DNA of 64,000 nucleotides, taken from assembly GCF_030435705.1 (NCBI RefSeq), contig NZ_CP129382.1, positions 2,513,501-2,577,500 on the forward strand, in the 5' to 3' direction. Made by a program: the position numbers and the translations under genes. Source of the stretch: Rhizobium sp. SSA_523. Lineage in GTDB: Bacteria > Pseudomonadota > Alphaproteobacteria > Rhizobiales > Rhizobiaceae. The notes beneath the pieces were generated by a model. It saw nothing but the letters and a program-made list of their open reading frames with translations. It did not search any database and was not told the origin of the DNA. Numbering within the stretch: the first letter of the stretch is position 1; every line of letters starts with the position of its first letter. This document shows positions 19,302 through 28,461 of the stretch, one piece after another.

Positions 19302-20378
19302 TCAGGCATCCGGAACCTCGAAGACTTCGCCTGGGCGCAGAGGGCGGAAGCGCTCCGCCTTCAGGGAGGCGGCCGTCAGCGCATTGTTGAGCGCGGCCAA
19401 TGGTTCCTCTATCCCCTCATCGGTCAGCTTGACGGTGCCCCAGTGATGGCCGGCGGCATAGGAGGCCTTGGCCAGTTGCATGCCCGCCACCGCCTCTTCC
19501 GGGTTCTGGTGCTGCGCCTTCATGAACCAGCGGGGCTCATAGGCACCAATCGGCAGGATTGCCAGACGGAAGCCGCCATGCTTTTCCGCGGCGGCGCGAT
19601 AGTTGATCCCTTCATGGAACCCCGTATCGCCGATGTGATAGATCTTGCCGGCGTGGGTTTCGATGACGAAGGCGGCCCAGAGCGCCATGCGCCGGTCGTT
19701 CAGGCCGCGCGCCGACCAGTGGTGGCACGGTTCGCAGTGAAGGCTGACATTCTTGCCGACATAGCTGCTGGAGCCCCAGTCCATGACGGTGATGCGCGGG
19801 TCGTCGAGCTCAGGGCCGAAGATCGCATCATTGCCGAGAGGCGTGATGAAATGCGGGCGATGCATCTCATGCAGGGTCTTAAGCGTCGCGATGTCGAGAT
19901 GGTCATAATGATTGTGGGTGACGATGACGATGTCGATCGCCGGCAGATCCTCCAGCCGGATGCCGGGCTCATTCACCCGCTTGGGACCGGCGAAGGATAC
20001 GGGGCTCGTGCGTTCCGCCCAGACCGGATCGGTCAGGATGTTCAGGCCCGCCACCTGGATGAGCATGGAGGCATGGCCGACCATGGTCACCACCAGCCGG
20101 TTACCGGCAACGCGGCGCTCCGGAACCGCCGGCGGAAAGGGGCTGGGATAGGCCTCCGGCCAGGCAATGCTCTTGCCGTTGAAGCGCCAGCGCAGGAGAT
20201 TCATGAAGCCTTTCGGCTCCTCGCCGCCCGGATTGAAGAAGCGCGTGCCGTCGAAATGGCTTGAAGCGGGCCCCTTGTAATAGCGATTGGCTGCCATGGC
20301 TCTCCCTGCCGCAAGTCCGCCGCCGAGAAGGGCGAGACTGCCGATTGCTGACCATTTCAAGAAGTGGCGACGTTTCAT
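19302..20378 (-). CDS. MBL-fold metallo-hydrolase with twin-arginine signal, NAPE-PLD-like
   Basis: A 358-residue metallo-beta-lactamase-fold protein. The start MKRRHFLKWSAIGSLALLGG carries an RRHFLK twin-arginine-like motif and a hydrophobic segment, so Tat export or membrane anchoring is likely. The metal site THNHYDHLD is at 154-162 (His155, His157, Asp159, His160), with further ligands in HIGDTG and AGHHWGT. The layout (GHASMLIQ, LTDPVW) resembles N-acylphosphatidylethanolamine phospholipase D-like and UlaG-like hydrolases. A lipid-type substrate is a guess from family likeness. Confidence 0.85.
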   Translation of the reverse strand: MKRRHFLKWSAIGSLALLGGGLAAGRAMAANRYYKGPASSHFDGTRFFNPGGEEPKGFMNLLRWRFNGKSIAWPEAYPSPFPPAVPERRVAGNRLVVTMVGHASMLIQVAGLNILTDPVWAERTSPVSFAGPKRVNEPGIRLEDLPAIDIVIVTHNHYDHLDIATLKTLHEMHRPHFITPLGNDAIFGPELDDPRITVMDWGSSSYVGKNVSLHCEPCHHWSARGLNDRRMALWAAFVIETHAGKIYHIGDTGFHEGINYRAAAEKHGGFRLAILPIGAYEPRWFMKAQHQNPEEAVAGMQLAKASYAAGHHWGTVKLTDEGIEEPLAALNNALTAASLKAERFRPLRPGEVFEVPDA

Positions 20379-20734
20379 GAGAAATCTATAGGCAGCGATG
20401 GAGAAGGGTTCAAGCGATCTTACGCCGCCGGCGCGCACCGGATCAGCCGCTCGCCTCGAAGACGCGGATATTTCCAGCCTGAGCGGGAAGACCGCAAAAA
20501 GCCCTGATCGTCTTGACTTTTCGGGCCAGTTGCTGTTTAAGCGCCGCGATCTGCTGAAAGTTGACGAGACTTTAGCCACCGACCGGGACCGTACAGGTTT
20601 ACGAACAGATCCCGGAGGTCAACATCCGACAGCGCGTTGCGCCCTCGGGTGCTTTTTGGCTTTGCGTCTTGTTTTCCGACGGAAAAGACCCGACGTTCCG
20701 GTCCACGACCGTCAACGTCTAGAAGGAAGAAGTC
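20379..20734. other. 356-nt region between the MBL gene and ffh
   Basis: No convincing gene. It holds the promoters of the leftward metallo-hydrolase gene and the rightward ffh gene. I looked for the SRP RNA here because ffh follows, but the conserved GGTCAGG...GGAAGCAGCC core is absent. One small hairpin with a T-run is listed separately. Confidence 0.5.
20639..20657 (+). terminator. Weak terminator- or attenuator-like hairpin in the ffh leader
   Basis: GCGCC pairs with GGTGC (one G-U pair) around a CTCG loop and is followed by TTTTT, 78 nt before the ffh start. The stem is only about 5 bp, so this is a low-confidence call. Confidence 0.3.
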
Positions 20735-22324
20735 ATGTTCGAAAACCTCCAGGACCGCCTTGGTTCCATCTTGAGTGGACTGACCGGCCGTGGCGCGCTT
20801 TCCGAGGCGGATGTCTCGGCAGCCCTGCGCGAGGTTCGCCGTGCTCTTCTCGAAGCGGACGTGGCGCTCGAAGTCGTTCGCAATTTCACCGACCGCGTCC
20901 GTGAAAAGGCCGTTGGCGCTGAGGTCCTGAAGTCGATCAAGCCCGGCCAGATGGTCGTCAAGATCGTCCATGACGAGCTGGTGGAGATGCTCGGCGCCGA
21001 AGGCGTCGCGATCGACCTGCATGCCGCAGCGCCGGTCGTCATCATGATGGTGGGCCTGCAGGGCTCCGGCAAGACGACCACGACCGGCAAGATTGCCAAG
21101 CGCCTGACCGACCGCGACAAGAAAAAGGTCCTGATGGCCTCGCTCGATACGCGGCGTCCGGCAGCCCAGGAACAGCTGCGCCAGCTCGGCCAGCAGACCG
21201 GCGTCGACACCCTTCCGGTCATTGCCGGCCAGTCTCCGACAGATATCGCCTCGCGCGCCGTCCAGGCGGCACGGCTCGGCGGCCATGACGTCGTCATCCT
21301 TGATACGGCCGGCCGCACCCATATCGACGAGCCGCTGATGGCCGAGATGGCCGAGATCAAGGCCCGCTCGAAGCCGCATGAGATCCTTCTGGTCGCCGAC
21401 AGCCTGACCGGCCAGGACGCCGTCAACCTCGCCCGCAATTTCGATGAGCGGGTCGGCATTACCGGCCTCGTCCTGACCCGTATGGATGGCGACGGCCGCG
21501 GCGGTGCCGCGCTCTCCATGCGCGCCGTGACCGGCAAGCCGATCAAGCTGATCGGCGTCGGCGAAAAAATGTCGGAGCTCGAAGAGTTCCATCCGCGCCG
21601 TATCGCAGACCGTATTCTCGGTATGGGCGATATCGTGTCCCTGGTCGAAAAGGCTGCGGAAAATATCGATGCCGACAAGGCGCGCGCCATGGCCGAGAAA
21701 ATGGCCAAGGGCAAGTTCGACCTGGACGACCTGGCCGACCAGCTGCGCCAGATGCAGTCGATGGGCGGCATGGGCGGCATTATGGGCCTGATGCCCGGCA
21801 TGGGCGGCATGAAGGACAAGCTGGCCGCGGCCGGCCTGAACGACAAGATGTTCGCCCGCCAGATCGCCATCATCCAGTCGATGACGAGGGCCGAGCGCGC
21901 CAATCCGGATATTCTCAAGCATTCCCGCAAGAAGCGTATCGCAAGCGGGTCCGGCACGGATGCTGCCGAAATCAACAAGCTCCTGAAAATGCATCGCCAG
22001 ATGGCCGACATGATGAAGGCCATGGGCGGCAAGGGTAAGGGCGGCATGATGAAGCAGATGATGGGCGGCCTGGCCGGCAAGATGGGCCTTGGTGGCATGG
22101 GTGCCGGAATGGGTGGCGGAATGGGCGGCGGAATGCCGGGCATGGGCGGAATGCCGGATCTGTCGCGCATGGACCCCAAGCAACTGGAGGCGCTCGCCAA
22201 GCAGGCCGAGGCCGCCGGCTTCAAGCCGGGCTCCATGCCGGGTCTGCCGGGCGGGATGGGCGCTGGCAGGCTGCCAGGCCTCGGTGGCCTTCCGGGACTT
22301 CCCGGCATGCCGAAGAAGAAGTGA
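20735..22324 (+). CDS. ffh: Signal recognition particle protein Ffh
   Basis: A 529-residue SRP54 homologue that binds signal sequences and SRP RNA and delivers ribosomes to FtsY. N and G domains come first, P-loop GLQGSGKTTT at 107-116, then DTAGR and TRMDGDGRGG. The methionine-rich M domain follows. From about residue 425 the protein is unusually rich in Gly and Met (GGMGAGMGGGMGGGMPGMGG), longer than in E. coli but common in alphaproteobacteria. AGAAGGAAG precedes the ATG. Chorismate mutase follows after 16 nt, so ffh heads an operon leading towards rpsP. Confidence 0.97.
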   Translation: MFENLQDRLGSILSGLTGRGALSEADVSAALREVRRALLEADVALEVVRNFTDRVREKAVGAEVLKSIKPGQMVVKIVHDELVEMLGAEGVAIDLHAAAPVVIMMVGLQGSGKTTTTGKIAKRLTDRDKKKVLMASLDTRRPAAQEQLRQLGQQTGVDTLPVIAGQSPTDIASRAVQAARLGGHDVVILDTAGRTHIDEPLMAEMAEIKARSKPHEILLVADSLTGQDAVNLARNFDERVGITGLVLTRMDGDGRGGAALSMRAVTGKPIKLIGVGEKMSELEEFHPRRIADRILGMGDIVSLVEKAAENIDADKARAMAEKMAKGKFDLDDLADQLRQMQSMGGMGGIMGLMPGMGGMKDKLAAAGLNDKMFARQIAIIQSMTRAERANPDILKHSRKKRIASGSGTDAAEINKLLKMHRQMADMMKAMGGKGKGGMMKQMMGGLAGKMGLGGMGAGMGGGMGGGMPGMGGMPDLSRMDPKQLEALAKQAEAAGFKPGSMPGLPGGMGAGRLPGLGGLPGLPGMPKKK

Positions 22325-22340
22325 AGTGGGAGGGGCAAGG

Positions 22341-22661
22341 ATGATCGATCCGAACGTCAAGCAGCAGCTCGGCAGCTATCGCCAGTCCATCGACAATATC
22401 GATGCGGCGCTGGTTCATATGCTGGCGGAGCGGTTTCGCTGCACCAAGGAAGTGGGCATCCTGAAAGCCAAATACGATTTGCCGCCGGCTGACCCGGCGC
22501 GCGAGGAATACCAGATCGAACGGCTCCGTCGCCTTGCGCAGGATGCCCAGCTCGATCCGGATTTTGCGGAAAAATTCCTGAATTTCATCATCAAGGAAGT
22601 CATCCGCCATCATGAAGCCATTGCCGCCGAACATGGCGGCGTCACCGAAAAGACCGCCTGA
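22341..22661 (+). CDS. Chorismate mutase, AroQ type
   Basis: A 106-residue all-helical protein of the AroQ fold, which converts chorismate to prephenate, the first step to phenylalanine and tyrosine. Family marks are LGSYRQSIDNIDAALVHMLAERF, the basic residues in RCTKEVGILKAKYDLPPADPAREEYQIERL, and FAEKFLNFIIKEVIRHHEAIA. The start at 22341 has GGAGGGG and AAGG close upstream. Placement between ffh and rpsP is usual in rhizobia. It is monofunctional, with no prephenate dehydratase domain. Confidence 0.9.
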   Translation: MIDPNVKQQLGSYRQSIDNIDAALVHMLAERFRCTKEVGILKAKYDLPPADPAREEYQIERLRRLAQDAQLDPDFAEKFLNFIIKEVIRHHEAIAAEHGGVTEKTA

Positions 22662-22727
22662 CAGCGGCCTCACAACAGCCGGACCGTCGCAGACGACGGC
22701 CTGAAAATAGAAACGAAGGAGTTTGAA

Positions 22728-23093
22728 ATGTCCCTGAAGATCCGTCTCGCCCGTGGTGGTTCCAAGAAGCGCCCGTATTACCACATCGTCGTTGCCGATG
22801 CCCGCGCCCCGCGCGATGGCCGTTTCATCGCAACGCTCGGCTCGTGGAACCCGATGCTGGCCAAGGACAGCGAGCAGCGCGTGGTTCTCGACGCTGAAGC
22901 CGTCAAGGATTGGATTGCCAAGGGCGCCCAGCCGACCGACCGCGTTCTCCGCTTCATGGCGGAAGCCGGCCTCGCAGAGCGCGCGACGCGCAGCAACCCG
23001 AACAAGGCAAAGCCCGGCAAGCGCGCCCAGGAGCGTGCAGCCGAGCGCGCCCAGAAGGCTGCCGATGCCGCTGATGCGGCTGCCGCGGAATAA
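22728..23093 (+). CDS. rpsP: 30S ribosomal protein S16
   Basis: A 121-residue ribosomal protein of the small subunit. The conserved N-terminal part [34 protein letters not shown] is unmistakable. The core of about 80 residues is followed by a Lys/Ala/Arg-rich tail ([24 protein letters not shown]) typical of alphaproteobacteria. GAAGGAG lies 7 nt before the ATG. A strong terminator 125 nt downstream appears to end the ffh-aroQ-rpsP unit. Confidence 0.97.
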   Translation: MSLKIRLARGGSKKRPYYHIVVADARAPRDGRFIATLGSWNPMLAKDSEQRVVLDAEAVKDWIAKGAQPTDRVLRFMAEAGLAERATRSNPNKAKPGKRAQERAAERAQKAADAADAAAAE

Positions 23094-23180
23094 GCCTCCT
23101 GCGCCTGTTTACCAGCATGATCCGGCCGGATGACAAATCAGGGTCGATAGGATCGTGCTTCAAATGAAAGGGCTCACAGC

Positions 23181-23205
23181 GCCGATCGGATCACATTCGA
23201 TCGGC
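23181..23205. repeat. Perfect inverted repeat between rpsP and rimM
   Basis: GCCGATCG (23181-23188) and CGATCGGC (23198-23205) pair perfectly around a 9-nt spacer. It lies just before the rpsP terminator hairpin and has no T-run. It may be an mRNA 3'-end stabiliser or a short palindromic repeat of the kind scattered in rhizobial genomes. Confidence 0.45.
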
Positions 23206-23217
23206 CAGTGCTCCAGG

Positions 23218-23257
23218 GCGGGCGGCATGGCGACATGCCGCCCGCTTGGCGTTTTTG
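23218..23257 (+). terminator. Intrinsic terminator after rpsP
   Basis: An 11-bp perfect stem, GCGGGCGGCAT with ATGCCGCCCGC, closes a 6-nt loop. After a short TTGGCG spacer comes TTTTT. It separates rpsP from rimM. Confidence 0.85.
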
Positions 23258-23323
23258 CAGTCCTCTGTTTGCAAGGCATGCGATAGGCTGTAGAGCAACG
23301 AAAGAGACGATGACGGAGCGATC

Positions 23324-24004
23324 ATGGCTAAGCTGGAGAACCCGATCCTGATGGCGACCATTGGCGCTGCGCAGGGCTTGCGTGGCGAAGTGCGGGTGCG
23401 GGCTTTCACGGCCGATCCCCTGGCGCTGGGCGATTATGGCCATCTGCATGCCGCCGATGGACGCGTCTTCGAAATTCTGGAACTGCGGGAGGCGAAGAAC
23501 ACCATCATCGTGCGCTTCCGCGGCATCAATGATCGCGACGCCGCGGAGGCGCTGAACGGCATCGAGCTCTTCATCGAGCGGGAGAACCTCCCGGATGAGG
23601 AACTGGATGACGACGAGTTCTTCTATGCGGATCTGGAAGGCCTCGAAGCTGTCGACAGCGAGGGCAAGAGCTACGGCCAGGTCAGCGGCGTCTATGATTT
23701 CGGCGCCGGCGACCTGCTTGAACTCAAAGGACCCGGCCGCCGCCCCACCCTCATTCCCTTTTCGGAAGCGGCGGTTCTGGAGATCGACCTGGAAAATGCC
23801 CGCATCCTGATCGACCCCCTGGCGGCCGGTCTTGTCGACATGCCGGATGACGAAGACCCCGCCTCCGGCGCCAAGCCGAAAGACAAGCCCAAGCCCGAAG
23901 ACAAGCCCAAGCCCGAAGACAAGCCCAAGGGCGGGGGCAAGGGAGGAGGCAAAGATAAGGATAAGGATAAGGATAAGGGCGACACCAGAGGCGAGACCGA
24001 GTGA
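23324..24004 (+). CDS. rimM: Ribosome maturation factor RimM
   Basis: A 226-residue protein that binds S19 and assists 30S head assembly. The N-terminal domain ([25 protein letters not shown]) and the PRC-barrel domain ([23 protein letters not shown] to [12 protein letters not shown]) end near residue 170. The last 50 or so residues are an unusual charged tail built from repeats of KPKPED and KD encoded by tandem DNA repeats. The core ends [10 protein letters not shown], close to the normal family end, so the tail is an addition. The stop overlaps the trmD start by 4 nt. Confidence 0.94.
   Translation: MAKLENPILMATIGAAQGLRGEVRVRAFTADPLALGDYGHLHAADGRVFEILELREAKNTIIVRFRGINDRDAAEALNGIELFIERENLPDEELDDDEFFYADLEGLEAVDSEGKSYGQVSGVYDFGAGDLLELKGPGRRPTLIPFSEAAVLEIDLENARILIDPLAAGLVDMPDDEDPASGAKPKDKPKPEDKPKPEDKPKGGGKGGGKDKDKDKDKGDTRGETE
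23882..23929 (+). repeat. 18-bp tandem repeat inside rimM
   Basis: The unit GACAAGCCCAAGCCCGAA occurs 2.7 times in a row and encodes DKPKPE repeats in the RimM tail. The copies are identical, which suggests recent expansion by slippage. Confidence 0.9.
23954..23977 (+). repeat. Hexanucleotide repeat (GATAAG x4) inside rimM
   Basis: Four perfect in-frame copies of GATAAG encode the KDKDKDKD part of the RimM tail. In-frame units of 6 bp would change tail length without breaking the frame. Confidence 0.9.
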
Positions 24005-24774
24005 CGTCGCCCATGCCCTCTTCAATGTCCTCCTCTGTATCGTCCGCCCAGTCCTCTCCGGCGCCCTTCCGTGCCACCGTTTTGACCCTTTATCCGGACA
24101 TGTTTCCGGGCCATCTCGGCCATTCCCTGGCCGGCAAGGCCATGGAGCGCGGCGATTGGTCTCTGGAGGCGATCCAGATCCGCGATTATGCCGAGGACCG
24201 CCACCGTACCGTGGACGATACGCCCGCCGGCGGCGGCGCGGGCATGGTCCTGCGGCCGGACATCCTCGCCAAGGCGATTGATTCCCTGGAGGCGGACGGG
24301 CGTCCGCGCCTGCTGATGAGCCCTCGCGGGCGCCCCCTCACCCAGACGCGCGTGAGGCAGCTGGCGGAGGGCGACGGCGTGGTCATCGTCTGCGGCCGGT
24401 TCGAAGGGGTCGACCAGCGGGTCATCGATGCGCGCGCGCTCGAAGAGGTCTCCATCGGCGATTACATCCTGTCCGGCGGTGAGCCCGCCGCGCTCACTCT
24501 GCTGGACGCCGTCGTGCGGGTACTGCCGGGCGTCATGGGCAATAGCCATTCCGGGATCCATGAGAGTTTCGAGACCGGGCTCCTGGAGCACCCGCATTAT
24601 ACCCGCCCGCAGGAGTTCGAGGGCCGAACCATCCCTGCCGTTCTGACCTCGGGCAATCATGCCGCCATCGAGACATGGCGGCATGAGCAGGCGCTGGCTC
24701 TGACGAAAGCCCGCCGACCGGATCTGTTGGATCCGCTGCCGGGCGGAAAGGGTGCTCAGCCCGTCACGAAGTAA
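24001..24774 (+). CDS. trmD: tRNA (guanine37-N1)-methyltransferase
   Basis: A 257-residue SPOUT methyltransferase that makes m1G37 in tRNAs reading CNN codons and prevents +1 frameshifts. The family body starts at [17 protein letters not shown]; the trefoil-knot SAM site is seen in [26 protein letters not shown] and [15 protein letters not shown], followed by GNSHSG. The GTG at 24001 overlaps the rimM stop; it gives a Ser-rich N-terminal extension of about 20 residues, and ATG at 24013 is an alternative. The 3' end overlaps the convergent TSUP gene by 19 nt. Confidence 0.95.
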   Translation: MTSPMPSSMSSSVSSAQSSPAPFRATVLTLYPDMFPGHLGHSLAGKAMERGDWSLEAIQIRDYAEDRHRTVDDTPAGGGAGMVLRPDILAKAIDSLEADGRPRLLMSPRGRPLTQTRVRQLAEGDGVVIVCGRFEGVDQRVIDARALEEVSIGDYILSGGEPAALTLLDAVVRVLPGVMGNSHSGIHESFETGLLEHPHYTRPQEFEGRTIPAVLTSGNHAAIETWRHEQALALTKARRPDLLDPLPGGKGAQPVTK

Positions 24775-25502
24775 TAGATCGTCAGGCCGACGCCGACGGC
24801 CACGACGATCATCCGCATGATGCCCTGGGGCACACGCCGAGCCAGCCAGACGCCGGCATAGCCACCGGCCGCGACGGCCGGAATCATGATCACCGCTTCG
24901 GGCCAGGCGACAACGCCGCCACTGACGAAGACGATGATTGCGACGGCGGCGATGACGGTTGCCAGAAGGTTCTTCAGGGCATTGAGGTGATGGTAGCTGC
25001 CGCCGGTCGTCAGCCCCAGCACCGCCAGCATCATGATGCCCATGCCGGCGCCGAAGAAACCGCCATAGACCGAGGTCAGGAACTGGCCGAAAAGGCTCAG
25101 CACGGAGCTTGCCGAGCGTTCCTCCGAAGATTTGGGCTTCAACAGCGGACCGGCGGCGAAGATTGCCGTTGCGCCGGCCAGCAGCCAGGGCACCATGGCC
25201 CTGAACGAGGGATTGTCGAGCGCGAGCAGGATCAGCGCGCCGCCGAGCCCGCCCAGCGCCGAAATGAGGGTGAGCGCGATGGCGCTTCGCCAGCGTTTGG
25301 CGATCTCGCTCCGATAGGCCAGCGTGGACGTGACATAGCCGGGAAATTGCACGATGGAGGAGGTGGCATTGGCCGAGATCGGCGGAATGCCGGCAAGGGT
25401 CAGCGCGCCGAAGGTCAAAAATGTGCCGCCGCCGGCAATGGCATTCACGGCACCGGACAGGAAGCCGGAAACGAACAGCAAAAGAATCAGCGAAATTGTC
25501 AC
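24756..25502 (-). CDS. TSUP (TauE/SafE) family permease
   Basis: A 248-residue membrane protein with about eight helices of the sulfite exporter TauE/SafE family (DUF81), which moves sulfur oxyanions or organosulfonates. The paired motifs [19 protein letters not shown] near the start and [18 protein letters not shown] in the middle are the inverted family repeats. The GTG at 25502 is preferred because GGGAGGA lies about 6 nt upstream; a longer frame starting at 25652 lacks family likeness in its first 50 residues. Substrate unknown. Confidence 0.88.
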   Translation of the reverse strand: MTISLILLLFVSGFLSGAVNAIAGGGTFLTFGALTLAGIPPISANATSSIVQFPGYVTSTLAYRSEIAKRWRSAIALTLISALGGLGGALILLALDNPSFRAMVPWLLAGATAIFAAGPLLKPKSSEERSASSVLSLFGQFLTSVYGGFFGAGMGIMMLAVLGLTTGGSYHHLNALKNLLATVIAAVAIIVFVSGGVVAWPEAVIMIPAVAAGGYAGVWLARRVPQGIMRMIVVAVGVGLTIYYFVTG

Positions 25503-25792
25503 GCGGTGTCCTCCCAAACGCCTGTGATGCTGATAGCGACCCCTTCTTCCGCCTGCAAGGCTGCATTCCGGCCCTTTTGCGTTAGATTCTGGTCGATCAT
25601 GGGTGACAAGCCCCTGTCTTTCGTGTAATGGCGCACGCGGAAAGTGGGACAAGATCCCGTTGACCGGAACAAAGAATGGTGAATTCGCTCCTGTCCGATC
25701 CGCTTTGCAGGAAAGGGCACGTCTTCGAAGGCAGGACCTGAAGAGACGATGTCGAGCGCTCTGGCTGTTTCAGAAAAACCAAAGAGGTTAAC

Positions 25793-26314
25793 ATGACCAA
25801 CATCATCGCTCAGTTGGAAGCCGAACAGGCTGCCAAGATCGAAGCTCAGCGCACGCTGCCTGAATTTTCTCCGGGTGACACGGTTCGCGTGAATGTTCGC
25901 GTTCGCGAAGGTAACCGTACCCGCGTCCAGGCCTATGAAGGCGTCTGCATCGCCCGCTCCGGCGGCGGCATCAACGAGAGCTTCACCGTTCGCAAGATCT
26001 CCTACGGCGAAGGCGTCGAGCGCGTATTCCCGGTCTATTCGCCGCTCGTCGAAGGCGTCGACGTCATTCGCCGCGGTAAGGTTCGCCGCGCGAAGCTCTA
26101 CTACCTGCGCGACCGTCGCGGCAAGTCGGCCCGTATCGTCGAGAACACCGGCACCCGCGCACGCAAGCTCAACGAAGCCGAACGCGCTGCCGCTGCTGAA
26201 GAGCGTGCACGGATCGAGGCCGAAAAGGTTGCAGCAGCACAGGCGCTTGCCGCCGAAAAGGCGGCAGCCGAAGCCGCTGAAGCTGCAAACGCAGCGGAAG
26301 CAAAGGCTGAATAA
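25793..26314 (+). CDS. rplS: 50S ribosomal protein L19
   Basis: A 173-residue ribosomal protein at the 30S-50S interface. The core ([61 protein letters not shown] to [15 protein letters not shown]) is fully conserved. About 50 extra C-terminal residues form a charged, alanine-rich helix ([30 protein letters not shown]), usual in rhizobia. AGAGG precedes the ATG. The gene has its own 290-nt upstream region and terminator. Confidence 0.97.
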   Translation: MTNIIAQLEAEQAAKIEAQRTLPEFSPGDTVRVNVRVREGNRTRVQAYEGVCIARSGGGINESFTVRKISYGEGVERVFPVYSPLVEGVDVIRRGKVRRAKLYYLRDRRGKSARIVENTGTRARKLNEAERAAAAEERARIEAEKVAAAQALAAEKAAAEAAEAANAAEAKAE

Positions 26315-26320
26315 GCCCCT

Positions 26321-26340
26321 ATCCGGTGCAAGTGCCGGAT
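26321..26340 (+). repeat. Short hairpin after rplS
   Basis: ATCCGG and CCGGAT pair around an 8-nt loop 6 nt after the rplS stop, just upstream of the main terminator. No T-run follows; it probably stabilises the mRNA end or is incidental. Confidence 0.4.
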
Positions 26341-26358
26341 CCATCATCTTCTTCGACG

Positions 26359-26385
26359 AAAGGCGGCTCCCGGGCCGCCTTTTTT
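26359..26385 (+). terminator. Intrinsic terminator of rplS
   Basis: AAAGGCGGC pairs with GCCGCCTTT around a 6-nt loop and the strand continues in T. It lies 45 nt after the rplS stop codon. Confidence 0.93.
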
Positions 26386-26469
26386 CATGCCCGCGGCTTT
26401 GGCCTGGGCCACGTAGGAAGGGGCCGGGTTTGCAATGCCCAGCCACCGCCCGACGACCGGGCAAAGCCC

Positions 26470-27276
26470 TTACTGACCGAGCCGGTCAACAAGCCCCTGA
26501 AGATCGTTGAGCAGCGCGTCGCGCGCCCGGTGACTGGCCGATCCCGGCTGCGGCCCATCCTCCTGGACGAGCCTTGCCAGCACCACCCGCCGGTCGCCGT
26601 TTTCCGCATAGCCGACATACCAGCCGAAGGGATGGGCACGATCGAAACGACCATCGGCGAGGCGCGGATAGGCCATGCCCGTCTTGCCCTTCACCACCCA
26701 CCCATCGTCGCGGCGGATCTCTTCCAGCACGGCCTTTGTCTTCTCGATGGAATCCGGATGGACAGGAAGCGTGCCATTTACGAGCTTCTTCAGGAAGGCG
26801 ATCTGCTCGAGCGGCGAGATCTTCAGGGAGGATGAAATCCAGGCGCGGTCAAGGCCATTGCGCGCGCCCTTGTCTCCCGAGATATCGGCATTGCCGTAAT
26901 CAAAGCTTCGGGCATAGGCGGCAAGCTTGCCGGCACCGATAAAATGGGTGATGCGCTGGGAGAACCAGACAACGGAATAGTGCATCCAGCGCTCCGCATC
27001 CGTCGGCGCCTTCCATTCCGCGCCACCCCAGGCCGGATCGCCCTCCTCGAAGGTGAGGACGGGATCATGCTCCGACTTCAGAAAGCCGGAATCAAATCCC
27101 ATGACGGCCAGCGCGATCTTGAACGTCGATGCCGGTGTGACTCGTCTCTTGCAGTCCCCCTCCTGAACGATCGCCTTCGACTTTGCATCGGCCACGACCG
27201 TGCAGATGGTTTCCGCCCGGGCGGGCAGCGAAAAAAGGCCTGCCACGGCCAATACAGCCATCATCCTTCTGCGCAT
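26470..27276 (-). CDS. Class D (OXA-type) beta-lactamase
   Basis: A 268-residue exported serine beta-lactamase. A signal peptide (MRRRMMAVLAVAGLFSLPARA) is followed by all class D motifs: Ser50-Thr-Phe-Lys53 (the lysine is normally carboxylated), SVV at 101-103, YGN at 127-129, Trp146 and KTG at 198-200. It should hydrolyse penicillins in the periplasm; spectrum cannot be told from sequence. A penicillin-binding BlaR-type sensor is excluded by its length and lack of membrane domains. The ATG at 27276 is preferred over an upstream TTG. No mobile element or integron flanks it, so it looks like a resident chromosomal gene. Confidence 0.92.
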   Translation of the reverse strand: MRRRMMAVLAVAGLFSLPARAETICTVVADAKSKAIVQEGDCKRRVTPASTFKIALAVMGFDSGFLKSEHDPVLTFEEGDPAWGGAEWKAPTDAERWMHYSVVWFSQRITHFIGAGKLAAYARSFDYGNADISGDKGARNGLDRAWISSSLKISPLEQIAFLKKLVNGTLPVHPDSIEKTKAVLEEIRRDDGWVVKGKTGMAYPRLADGRFDRAHPFGWYVGYAENGDRRVVLARLVQEDGPQPGSASHRARDALLNDLQGLVDRLGQ

Positions 27277-27555
27277 GATCAATCAGTCTCCCTCGTCTTC
27301 GCAAGAGCAGTTCTAGCGAGACGCTTGTCGAAAATCGGGACACGATTCAACAAAAACAAGAAAGTGTCAGGTCTTTTTTGCCGCGGCGGCACGACCTGCC
27401 GTCCAGCGCCCGCATGGCCGCCGCTGCCCGCAATGCCCCCAGCGCTGCGCGCTGATCAAGAGCTGCGCCTTAGACCAAAGGTAGACGATAGAAAAACGCT
27501 TGAATAGAAACGGACTGCGTGGGACGAGAGGGCTTTATCCGGCGCCTGCCGGACC

Positions 27556-28461
27556 TCAATATTTCTCCGGCACATACATCTGCGCCGGCACCGGCTGGCG
27601 GATATAGTCGTCATTGCGCACCCTTGCGGGAAGCTCGATCGGCTCCTTCGGCACATGCTCGTAAGGGATTTGCGTCAGGAGATGATCGATCATGTTAAGC
27701 CGCGCCTTCTTCTTGTCCACCGCCTGCACGACCCACCAGGGCGCTTCGGGAATATGCGTGCGCTCCAGCATCTCCTCCTTGGCGCGGGTATAATCCTCCC
27801 AATGCACCCGGCTTTCCAGGTCCATCGGCGAGAGCTTCCACTGCTTCAGCGGGTCGTTGATGCGCATGTGGAAGCGGAATTCCTGCTCCTCGTCGGTAAT
27901 CGAGAACCAGTATTTGAGAAGAATGATTCCAGACCGCACCAGCATGCGTTCGAATTCCGGCACGTCGCGGAAGAATTCCTCGACCTGGTCCGGCGTGCAG
28001 AAGCCCATCACCCGTTCCACGCCGGCGCGGTTATACCAAGAGCGATCGAAGAGGACCATTTCACCGGCGCTCGGCAGATGCGTCACATAGCGCTGGAAAT
28101 ACCATTGGCTGCGCTCACGTTCCGTCGGCGCAGGCAGGGCCACCACCCGGCACACCCGCGGATTGAGACGCTGCGTCACCCGCTTGATGGCACCACCCTT
28201 GCCGGCACTGTCGCGTCCCTCGAACAGCACGACCACCTTCAGTTGCTTGTACTGAACCCAATCCTGCAATCGCACCAGCTCGTGCTGGAGACGGAACAGC
28301 TCGCGAAAATACAGCTTCCGCTCGAAGCTCGGCTCGGCGAGCCCTTCGCTGACCATGTCCTCCAGGCGCTCCTCCTCCAGCTGAAGTTCAAGCTCCTCAT
28401 CGAAATTGTCGATGATTTCCTGTTTCAGCCGGTGCACTTCATCCTGGATAGGCGTGGTCAT
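27556..28461 (-). CDS. ppk2: Polyphosphate kinase 2
   Basis: A 301-residue PPK2 enzyme that uses polyphosphate to phosphorylate nucleoside diphosphates (or the reverse). Walker A GRDSAGKGG is at 82-90 and the lid/Walker B region LFDRSWYNRA at 137-146, followed by MGFCTPDQVEEFFRDVPEFERML and the conserved FRFHMRINDPLKQWKLSPMDLES block. Single-domain class I PPK2 architecture. AAGGGAGA lies upstream of the ATG. It stands alone between the beta-lactamase and the leuC upstream region. Confidence 0.94.
   Translation of the reverse strand: MTTPIQDEVHRLKQEIIDNFDEELELQLEEERLEDMVSEGLAEPSFERKLYFRELFRLQHELVRLQDWVQYKQLKVVVLFEGRDSAGKGGAIKRVTQRLNPRVCRVVALPAPTERERSQWYFQRYVTHLPSAGEMVLFDRSWYNRAGVERVMGFCTPDQVEEFFRDVPEFERMLVRSGIILLKYWFSITDEEQEFRFHMRINDPLKQWKLSPMDLESRVHWEDYTRAKEEMLERTHIPEAPWWVVQAVDKKKARLNMIDHLLTQIPYEHVPKEPIELPARVRNDDYIRQPVPAQMYVPEKY

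Noticed and set aside
20379..20734. SRP 4.5S RNA gene upstream of ffh
   Set aside because: The conserved GGTCAGG and GGAAGCAGCC core is not present here.
20537..22360. 607- and 539-codon open frames on the minus strand
   Set aside because: Both are shadows of ffh; the Pro/Met-rich frame mirrors the Gly/Met-rich M domain.
24756..24774. trmD truncation by the neighbouring gene
   Set aside because: The 19-nt convergent overlap leaves both proteins full length.
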